A DNA stretch of 64,000 bases. It comes from Sphingomonas quercus. GTDB taxonomy: Bacteria; Pseudomonadota; Alphaproteobacteria; Sphingomonadales; Sphingomonadaceae. The position numbers were made by a program, and so were the translations under genes. A model generated the notes under the pieces. The model searched no databases. It was not told the origin of the DNA and was given only the letters and a program-made list of their open reading frames with translations. The stretch spans positions 124,001-188,000 of the forward strand of contig NZ_JAHKRT010000003.1 in the NCBI RefSeq assembly GCF_018863195.1, read 5' to 3'. This document shows, piece by piece, positions 57,463 through 64,000 of the stretch (position 1 is its first letter; each line of letters starts with the position of its first letter).

Positions 57463-58281
57463 ATGCCTTTCAATTGGAACGGTCAGCTTGAGCAGAGCGC
57501 TCGGGAAAACATCCACCAGGACGAACCGCATCAATCGGTTCGCTCGATCCGGCTCCGCAAGCTCGAGATATCCGGGAAACTGAAGAACGTCTCGGTCCGC
57601 CTCGTCGAATCCACCGAGAAGATTCAGGCAGCGTGCGACCTCATCAACGATCGTTATGCGTGGCGCGGCTATGGCTCGAGCCATCGCATCGCGGAAGACG
57701 CCAACCACATGACCTTCACGGCCGAAGTCGAAGAGGAGGTGGTCGGCACGATCACGCTCGCCGTCGACTCCGCGCAAGGCCTCGCTGCCGACCGCGCCTT
57801 CAAGGATGAGCTGGACGCGTTCCGCGATCTGCCCGGCGTCAAGCTGTGCGAGCTGACCAAGTTCGCCTTCGATCCCGCCGTCCAGTCCCGGGAGCTGATG
57901 GCCGCGCTGTTCCACATCGTGTTCGTCTACGGCCACCGCACCCATGGCTGCACCGACCTGCTGATCGAGGTCAATCCGCGCCACGTCCGTTTCTACGAGG
58001 CGATGCTCGGCTTCCAGCGGCTCGGCGCGGTGCGTACCAACGAGGGCGTCGACGCACCCGCCCAGCTGATGTGGCTCAAGGTCGCCGCCATCCGCGAGCA
58101 GATCAACTGCCATGCCGCCACCCAGGATCAACCAAGCTCCCGCTCGCTCTACCCGTTCTTCTTCTCGCCGAAGGACGAAGCCGGGATTTACGACCGCCTC
58201 GTCCGGGCGCCCGCGCAGCCGGTGTCGGCCCCACCGCCGAACGAGCCGGTCTTCGCGGAGCGAATCCGTCTGGCTGCCTGA
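57463..58281 (+). CDS. FeeM-like N-acyl amino acid synthase candidate (GNAT-related)
   Basis: 272 residues. After an N-terminal extension (about 1-40), residues 45-215 give the pattern of FeeM-type acyltransferases related to autoinducer synthases: ACDLINDRYAWRGYG, VVGTITLAVDSAQGLAADRAFKDELD, VKLCELTKFAFDP, then CTDLLIEVNPRHVRFYEAMLGFQRLG. Family members join long-chain acyl groups from acyl carrier protein to an amino acid. The tail after about 225 is low in structure. GAGG lies 6 bp upstream of the ATG. It is alone, between a gene-poor region and the histidine kinases. Confidence 0.72.
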   Translation: MPFNWNGQLEQSARENIHQDEPHQSVRSIRLRKLEISGKLKNVSVRLVESTEKIQAACDLINDRYAWRGYGSSHRIAEDANHMTFTAEVEEEVVGTITLAVDSAQGLAADRAFKDELDAFRDLPGVKLCELTKFAFDPAVQSRELMAALFHIVFVYGHRTHGCTDLLIEVNPRHVRFYEAMLGFQRLGAVRTNEGVDAPAQLMWLKVAAIREQINCHAATQDQPSSRSLYPFFFSPKDEAGIYDRLVRAPAQPVSAPPPNEPVFAERIRLAA

Positions 58282-58356
58282 CGCTCGCCATCGGGTCGCC
58301 GTCCACAGCCGGGGGCCGCGGCCCCGCCGTGCACGTCGCTTAGCCGATGGTCACGG

Positions 58357-60441
58357 TCACAACCTGCGTTTGCCCGCCTCTTCCACGGCTGCACCGAGCG
58401 CCGCCGCGGAGAACGGCTTGACCAGCACCGGGACTTGCCCGCGCATCAGATCGGCATTCGGCTCGGCGTAGCCGGTGATGATGATCGCCGGCAGCGCGGG
58501 CCGCAGCAGCCGCAATTCGCGCACCACCTCCGCCCCCGACATCCGGGGCATGGCATAGTCGCTGAGGACGACATCGAACGCCTCCGGCTGCTCACGGAAC
58601 AGCTCCAGCGCGGCGGACCCCTCGCAGGCCTCGGAGACGTGATGGCCGAGATCCTGAAGCATCGCGGCCGTGGCGGCGCGGGCGCCATCATGGTCGTCGA
58701 CCAGCAGGATCCTGAGATTGCTGCGCGCCGCCTCCTCGACCGCCACGGGCACCGCCGGCTCCGCGGCCGGCGCCAGCGCTTCCGCCGCCGCCGCCGGCAA
58801 CCACAGCTCGACGCATGTCCCGACCCCCAGCGCGCTGGTCAGGCGGATGGCGCCGCCGGATTGCTTGACGAAACCATACACCATGCTGAGCCCGAGCCCG
58901 GTGCCTTTCCCGACCGGCTTCGTCGTGAAGAAGGGCTCCATCACCTGCTCGATGCGCTCCGGCGCGATGCCGCAGCCGGTGTCCGACACCGACAGGATCA
59001 CATAGCGCCCGGCGGCAAGATGAACGCCAGCGACGTCCTGCCGCGTCTCCACCACATGATTGTGCACGTCCACCGTCACGGTGCCGCCGTCGGGCATCGC
59101 ATCCCGCGCGTTGATCACCAGGTTCATGATGGCCAGCTCGAGCTGCCCGTAATCGGCAAACACCGCATAGGCGTCGTCAGCCAGCTTCCACGCCAGCTCG
59201 ACCCTGCCGCCCAGCGTGTGGGCGAGCAGCCGGCCCACCGTATCGGCGAGGGCCGCCACGTTGACGGCGGCCGGCTCCAGCTTCTGCCGGCGCGAGAAGG
59301 CGAGCAGGTGCCGGACAAGCCCCGCGCCCTGCTCGGCAGCGTGGCGGATCATGTCGACCAGCCGCTTCTGCTCCTCGTCGAGCGTTATCCGCCGCTCGAT
59401 CATGCTCATGCCGCCAAGCACCGCTGCCAGCAGGTTGTTGAAGTCATGCGCGATGCCGCCGGTGAGCTGGCCGATCGCATCCATCTTGCGGATCTGGTTG
59501 AGCTGGCTTTCCAGCTCTCGCCTGTCCGAGACGTCGAGCAGCGTCCCGGCATATTCCGCCGGGGCGCCGTCCGCGTCGCAGATCAGCACCGAATGATCGA
59601 GGAAATGCCGGTACTGCCCGTTGGCGCAGCGCCACCGATACTCGACCGAGTGAGTGCCGCTGTCGCGCCGCGCAGATAGCGCCGACACCGCCCGCTCGCG
59701 ATCCTCCGGATGAAGCCGCTCGGCCCATGTTTCTGCAGAATTGCCGATCTGATCCGGGGTGAAGCCGGTCAGCGTCACGAAATTCTCGCTGGCATATTTG
59801 AGGGTTCGCGGCGCCTCGTCGATCCCCTCGAGATAAAGGGTGATCGGCAGTGACGCGATAATCGCCGCCTGACGCTGCTCGGTCACTCGCAATTGCTGCT
59901 CGGCACGAAAACGCTCGGTATTCGCCCGCAGATTCTCGTCGAGAAGCCGCTGTTGTTCGCGGGCGTTGCGCTCGATCTCCTTACGCATCGCATAAAGATC
60001 CACGAACACCGCGACCTTCGATCGCAACATCGTCGGATCGACCGGCTTGAAGACATAATCCACCGCGCCCATCGAATAGCCGCGCAGCAGATGTTCGACT
60101 TCCTTGTTCACCGCCGACAGGAACACGATCGGCACCCGTCGCGTCTGTTCGCGCGTGCGGATCAGCGCGGCGGTCTCGTAGCCATCCAGCCCGGGCATAT
60201 AGACGTCGAGCAGGATCACCGCGAATTCGTCGCGCAGCAAATGCCGCAGTGCATCCTCGCCGGAGCGGGCGGTGACGATCTCGGCCACGTCCTCCAGCAC
60301 GCTGGCGATGGCACGCAGATTTCGCTCGTCATCGTCGACGACGAGCACGCGCACCAGATTGGTGTCGGCCCGGCTTTTCGGCGTGGCTGCTGTCGTCATG
60401 GTCGGGGAAAGCGGCGTCGTTGATGCGGTCATGTCAGTCAT
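58357..60441 (-). CDS. hybrid histidine kinase, REC-PAS-HisKA-HATPase-REC
   Basis: 694 residues, no membrane segment. Receiver 1 about 28-145 ([10 protein letters not shown], phosphoacceptor Asp in [17 protein letters not shown]); a helical linker; PAS about 205-315; HisKA with phosphoacceptor His in [14 protein letters not shown] near residue 335; ATPase with [23 protein letters not shown] and [13 protein letters not shown]; receiver 2 about 575-690 ([21 protein letters not shown]). It starts 8 bp inside the larger kinase gene's end, so the two are co-expressed and may share signals. Confidence 0.92.
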   Translation of the reverse strand: MTDMTASTTPLSPTMTTAATPKSRADTNLVRVLVVDDDERNLRAIASVLEDVAEIVTARSGEDALRHLLRDEFAVILLDVYMPGLDGYETAALIRTREQTRRVPIVFLSAVNKEVEHLLRGYSMGAVDYVFKPVDPTMLRSKVAVFVDLYAMRKEIERNAREQQRLLDENLRANTERFRAEQQLRVTEQRQAAIIASLPITLYLEGIDEAPRTLKYASENFVTLTGFTPDQIGNSAETWAERLHPEDRERAVSALSARRDSGTHSVEYRWRCANGQYRHFLDHSVLICDADGAPAEYAGTLLDVSDRRELESQLNQIRKMDAIGQLTGGIAHDFNNLLAAVLGGMSMIERRITLDEEQKRLVDMIRHAAEQGAGLVRHLLAFSRRQKLEPAAVNVAALADTVGRLLAHTLGGRVELAWKLADDAYAVFADYGQLELAIMNLVINARDAMPDGGTVTVDVHNHVVETRQDVAGVHLAAGRYVILSVSDTGCGIAPERIEQVMEPFFTTKPVGKGTGLGLSMVYGFVKQSGGAIRLTSALGVGTCVELWLPAAAAEALAPAAEPAVPVAVEEAARSNLRILLVDDHDGARAATAAMLQDLGHHVSEACEGSAALELFREQPEAFDVVLSDYAMPRMSGAEVVRELRLLRPALPAIIITGYAEPNADLMRGQVPVLVKPFSAAALGAAVEEAGKRRL

Positions 60442-63400
60442 GGCCCAGGACGATCAGCCCCGCCCCCTGATGGGCCTCCCGCGAGCGGCCGATCCACACG
60501 CGCAGCAGCGCCAGCAACAGGTCGATGTCCACCGGCTTGGCGATATAATCTGAGGCCCCGGCATCGAGGCACTTCTGGCGATCGCCCTTCATCGCCTTGG
60601 CGGTGACCGCGATCAGCGGCAGCTCCGAAAGGGCTGGCCGCTTGCGGATCTGCTGCATCGTCTCGTAACCGTCCATTTCCGGCATCATGATGTCGATCAG
60701 CGCCACGTCTATGCCCGCAAACTCCTCGAGGATGATGATGCCCTCGCGTCCGCGCTCGGCATGCAGCACCTCGACGCCATGGCTCTCGAGCACGCTGGTC
60801 AGCGAGTAGATGTTGCGGATGTCGTCATCGACGATGAGGATCTTCGCGCCGGCGAGTTCGGGCACGGCGTGGGCGGTTCTCGTATACTCCTCCGGCAGGA
60901 CCTCGACGACGACCGTGTCCGCCTGGTCCATCGCGCCGGCCATGGCGGTGAACAGCGCGGAGAGCGTCTCCGCGCTCGCCGGTTTCTCGATCACCCCGGC
61001 GGCGCCGAGATCGAGCGCCCGCGCCAGCTTGTCCGCGCCCGAAATCACATGGATCGGGATCGCCTGCGTCTGCGGATCGTGCTTGAGAAGGTCGAGCAGC
61101 ACGAAGCCGTCGATATCGGACAGCCCGAGGTCGAGCGTGACGGCATGCGGCCGGAGCTTGCGCGCCATCGCCAGCGTGCCTGCACCCGCAGCGGAGATGA
61201 CGCCCTTGAGGCCGGCGCCGTGGGCGGCGTCGAGCAGGATCGAGGCGAAGGTCGGATCGTCCTCCACGATGAGCACGAACGGCGCACCATCCAGCCCGTC
61301 CCGATCGTCGCCGACGTCGAAGGCGTCGGGCAGCGCCGGCGGGACCATCGCGCCGTTATTCTGATAGCGCGCGGGGGTCGCGTCGCTTGGCAGCGTCGCC
61401 GGCGCCACGACCTGAAGCGGCACGAACAGCGTGAAGGTCGATCCCTGCCCCGGCATCGAGCGCACCTGCAACTCCCCGCCGAGCAGCCGGGCGATCTCCC
61501 GGCTGATCGACAGGCCGAGCCCCGTGCCGCCATATTTGCGGCTGGTGGTGCCGTCGGCCTGCTGGAAAGCCTCGAAGATCAGCTTCTGCTTCTCCTTCGG
61601 GATGCCGATGCCGGTGTCGGTGACGCTGATGGCGATGGCACGGTCAACGGAGCGCAGCACCGGATGATTGCTGCTCCAGCCGCTATTGGCGGTGCGCACG
61701 GCGAGCGTCACCGAGCCGTGGGCGGTGAATTTGAAGGCGTTCGAAAGAAGGTTGAGCACGATCTGCTGGAGACGTTTCTCGTCGGTGCGGATCGTCGACG
61801 GCAGCTCCCCGTCGAAGTCGACGACGAAATCGAGCCCCTTGTCCGCGGCGAGCTGTCGGAACGTGCGCTCCATGCGCTGCTTGAGGCCGTGCATCGGCAT
61901 CTCGCCGATCTCGATGGAAACGGTTCCGGACTCGATCTTGGAGAGGTCGAGAATGTCGTTGATCAGGCTGAGCAGGTCCGAGCCGGCGGAGTTGATCGTC
62001 CGTGCGAATTCCACCTGCTTCTCGTTGAGATTGCCTTGCGGATTGTCGGCAAGCAGCTTGGAGAGGATGAGCAGGGAATTGAGCGGCGTACGCAGCTCGT
62101 GGCTCATATTGGCCAGGAACTCGGACTTGTACTTCGAGGTCAGGGCGAGCTGTTCCGCCTTTTCCTCCAGCGCGCCGCGAGCCATCTCGATCTCGAGGTT
62201 CTTCGCCTCGACCTGCCTCTTCTCATTTTCGAGGAGCTGGGCCTTCTCTTCCAGTTCCTCGTTTGTGTTGTGCAGCTCTTCCTGCTTCGTGGTCAGCTCG
62301 GTCTGGCGCGCCTGAAGCTCCTGGGTGAGGAGCTGGGACTGTTTGAGGAGCCCTTCGGTGCGCATCGTCGCGGCAATGGTGTTGAGCACGATGCCGACCG
62401 ATTCCATCAGCTGGTCGAGGAAGTTCTGGTGGGTCTCGTTGAATTCGTTGAACGAGGCCAGCTCGATCACCGCCTTGACCTCGCTTTCGAACAGCGCGGG
62501 AAGGATGGTGATATTCGCCGGCCGCGCCTCGCCCAGGCCCGAACCGATGCGAATGAAGTCTGCCGGCACCTCCTGCAAGAGGATCGACCTCTTGTCGGCC
62601 GCAGCCTGCCCGACCAGCCCCTCGCGCAACTGGAAGACCGGCTTCAGGGCCTGGCGATTTTCGGCACCATAGCTCGCCGCGAGTTCAAGGACGGTTTCGT
62701 CGCCGTCGCGATTGGTGACGTAGAAGACGCCATATTGCGCGCCGACCAACGGCGCCAGCTCGGTCATGATCAGGTTCGACACGGTCGACAGATCGCGTTC
62801 GCCCTGCAGCATGCGGCTGAACCGCGCCAGGTTCGTCTTGAGCCAATCCTGTTCGGCGTTCTTGAGGGTCTGATCCTTCAGGTTGCGGATCATTTCGTTG
62901 ATATTGTCCTTGAGCGCCGCCATCTCGCCCGAGGCCTCCACCGCGATCGAGCGGGTAAGGTCGCCCTTGGTCACCGCCGTCGCCACGTCGGCGATCGAAC
63001 GCACCTGATTGGTGAGGTTCGCAGCAAGCTGGTTGACGTTGTCGGTGAGATCGCGCCACAGCCCGGCGGCGCCGGGGACGCGGGCCTGCCCGCCAAGCTT
63101 GCCTTCGATGCCGACCTCGCGCGCCATGTTGGTGACCTGATCGGCGAAAGTGGCAAGCGTTTCGATCATCAGGTTGATCGTCTCGGCGAGCGCGGCGATC
63201 TCGCCCTTGGCGTCGAGCGTCAGCTTGCGCTTCAGATTGCCCTGCGCGACGGCGGTGACGACGTCGGCGATGCCGCGCACCTGATTGGTGAGGTTCGTTG
63301 CCATCAGGTTGACGTTGTCGGTGAGGTCCTTCCAGGTGCCGCCCACGCCGGGCACCTGCGCCTGCCCGCCGAGCTTGCCCTCGGTGCCGACCTCGCGCGC

Positions 63401-64000
63401 CACGCGCGTCACCTCCGAGGCGAAGCCGTTGAGCTGGTCGACCATGACGTTGATGGTGTTCTTCAGCTCGAGAATCTCGCCCTTCACGTCGACCGTGATC
63501 TTCTTGGACAGGTCGCCGCGCGCGACCGCGGTGGTGACGTCGGCGATGTTGCGCACCTGACCGGTGAGATTGTCGGCCATCAGGTTCACATTGTCGGTAA
63601 GGTCCTTCCAGGTGCCGGCAACACCGCGCACATTCGCCTGCCCGCCGAGCTTACCCTCGGTGCCGACCTCACGCGCCACGCGCGTCACTTCCGAGGCGAA
63701 GGAATTGAGCTGATCGACCATCGTGTTGATGGTGTTCTTCAGCTCGAGAATCTCGCCCTTCACGTCGACGGTGATCTTCTTGGACAGGTCGCCAAGCGCC
63801 ACCGCGGTGGTCACCTCGGCGATGTTGCGCACCTGACCGGTGAGGTTGGCCGCCATGGCGTTGACGTTGTCGGTGAGGTCCGCCCAGGTGCCGCCCACGC
63901 CGGGCACCTGCGCCTGCCCGCCGAGCTTGCCCTCGGTGCCGACCTCGCGCGCCACGCGCGTCACTTCCGAGGCGAAGCCGTTGAGCTGATCGACCATCGT
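60434..64000 (-). CDS. large multi-HAMP hybrid histidine kinase (5' end outside window)
   Basis: At least 1187 residues are visible and the frame stays open past the right edge, so the N-terminus is missing. Order: four tandem 92-residue HAMP-type units (about 1-368), GAF about 395-545 ([26 protein letters not shown]), a long coiled coil (560-620), HisKA with His in [11 protein letters not shown] near 632, ATPase ([30 protein letters not shown]), and two receivers, about 915-1035 ([10 protein letters not shown]) and 1055-1175 ([20 protein letters not shown]). Poly-HAMP soluble kinases resemble group III osmosensing kinases. No output partner is visible except the overlapping second kinase. 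Confidence 0.92.
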   Translation of the reverse strand, partial: TMVDQLNGFASEVTRVAREVGTEGKLGGQAQVPGVGGTWADLTDNVNAMAANLTGQVRNIAEVTTAVALGDLSKKITVDVKGEILELKNTINTMVDQLNSFASEVTRVAREVGTEGKLGGQANVRGVAGTWKDLTDNVNLMADNLTGQVRNIADVTTAVARGDLSKKITVDVKGEILELKNTINVMVDQLNGFASEVTRVAREVGTEGKLGGQAQVPGVGGTWKDLTDNVNLMATNLTNQVRGIADVVTAVAQGNLKRKLTLDAKGEIAALAETINLMIETLATFADQVTNMAREVGIEGKLGGQARVPGAAGLWRDLTDNVNQLAANLTNQVRSIADVATAVTKGDLTRSIAVEASGEMAALKDNINEMIRNLKDQTLKNAEQDWLKTNLARFSRMLQGERDLSTVSNLIMTELAPLVGAQYGVFYVTNRDGDETVLELAASYGAENRQALKPVFQLREGLVGQAAADKRSILLQEVPADFIRIGSGLGEARPANITILPALFESEVKAVIELASFNEFNETHQNFLDQLMESVGIVLNTIAATMRTEGLLKQSQLLTQELQARQTELTTKQEELHNTNEELEEKAQLLENEKRQVEAKNLEIEMARGALEEKAEQLALTSKYKSEFLANMSHELRTPLNSLLILSKLLADNPQGNLNEKQVEFARTINSAGSDLLSLINDILDLSKIESGTVSIEIGEMPMHGLKQRMERTFRQLAADKGLDFVVDFDGELPSTIRTDEKRLQQIVLNLLSNAFKFTAHGSVTLAVRTANSGWSSNHPVLRSVDRAIAISVTDTGIGIPKEKQKLIFEAFQQADGTTSRKYGGTGLGLSISREIARLLGGELQVRSMPGQGSTFTLFVPLQVVAPATLPSDATPARYQNNGAMVPPALPDAFDVGDDRDGLDGAPFVLIVEDDPTFASILLDAAHGAGLKGVISAAGAGTLAMARKLRPHAVTLDLGLSDIDGFVLLDLLKHDPQTQAIPIHVISGADKLARALDLGAAGVIEKPASAETLSALFTAMAGAMDQADTVVVEVLPEEYTRTAHAVPELAGAKILIVDDDIRNIYSLTSVLESHGVEVLHAERGREGIIILEEFAGIDVALIDIMMPEMDGYETMQQIRKRPALSELPLIAVTAKAMKGDRQKCLDAGASDYIAKPVDIDLLLALLRVWIGRSREAHQGAGLIVLGHD
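62894..63997 (-). repeat. four tandem 276-bp HAMP-coding repeats
   Basis: Units begin at 63997, 63721, 63445 and 63169 (minus strand). The first three share long near-identical DNA and the peptides [20 protein letters not shown] and LTDNVN; the fourth is diverged. The repeat probably continues beyond the right edge. Such DNA can recombine and change unit number. Confidence 0.9.

Noticed and set aside
62894-63997. 276-bp tandem units as a mobile element or CRISPR-like array
   Set aside because: They are in-frame protein-coding HAMP repeats inside one kinase gene.
1-64000. tRNA, rRNA, CRISPR arrays, transposases, phage genes or integration sites
   Set aside because: None was recognised by eye on either strand; a covariance-model search would be needed to exclude a tRNA or small RNA completely.

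Overview
The window looks like chromosomal DNA of an alphaproteobacterium, most probably a sphingomonad (Sphingomonadales). This rests on high GC, two large TonB-dependent receptors, a SapC / cupin-like / tryptophan-halogenase trio beside one receptor, PQQ dehydrogenases paired with small cytochromes c, DUF6894- and DUF6961-like small proteins, and a cyanophycin operon of heterotroph type. I recognised no rRNA, tRNA, CRISPR array, phage or insertion sequence. All identities come from reading motifs, not from database searches.

Layout. 0-4.6 kb: gamma-glutamyltransferase, a 2OG-oxygenase-like protein and the start of an AI-2E family permease on the minus strand, divergent from a BlaI-type repressor / M56 (BlaR1-like) membrane peptidase pair that carries two palindromic operators. 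4.6-14.6 kb: carbohydrate-related genes, namely a 996-residue double beta-helix protein, a GH130 protein, a Crp/Fnr regulator with a DUF6894 partner, a GH1-like protein carrying a shortened RmlD-like tail, and a glycosyltransferase / UDP-galactopyranose mutase fusion. 14.7-23.2 kb: a tight minus-strand series running from manganese catalase through a ZIP metal transporter, a methyltransferase and a carboxylate/amino-acid symporter into cphA-iaaA-cphB. The last three make cyanophycin and break it down to Asp and Arg.

24-52.4 kb is the most distinctive part: a large catabolic island. It holds two TonB receptors, two periplasmic double-cupin proteins, an SMP-30 lactonase-like protein, two PQQ dehydrogenase / cytochrome c pairs, a CaiB-type CoA-transferase with an enoyl-CoA hydratase, two MFS carriers, a lipoprotein amidohydrolase, an iron-dependent alcohol dehydrogenase, a succinate-semialdehyde-type dehydrogenase, the SapC / cupin-like / halogenase set and an FCD-type GntR regulator. 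Almost every promoter region in the island carries a variant of one AT-rich palindrome (ATCATATATGAT, or ATCATAT-N3-ATATGAT), including that of the GntR gene. I infer a single regulon dedicated to one unidentified substrate: outer-membrane uptake, periplasmic PQQ oxidation, possible lactone hydrolysis, inner-membrane transport, then cytoplasmic CoA and aldehyde chemistry.

52.5-64 kb: a run of very small uncharacterised genes, a second GH1 protein, a DUF1810 protein, a FeeM-like N-acyl amino acid synthase candidate, and two overlapping hybrid histidine kinases. The larger kinase has at least four tandem HAMP-type repeats and runs off the right edge. Starts were moved from the longest frame wherever a Shine-Dalgarno sequence, signal peptide or operator argued for it; each case is noted.
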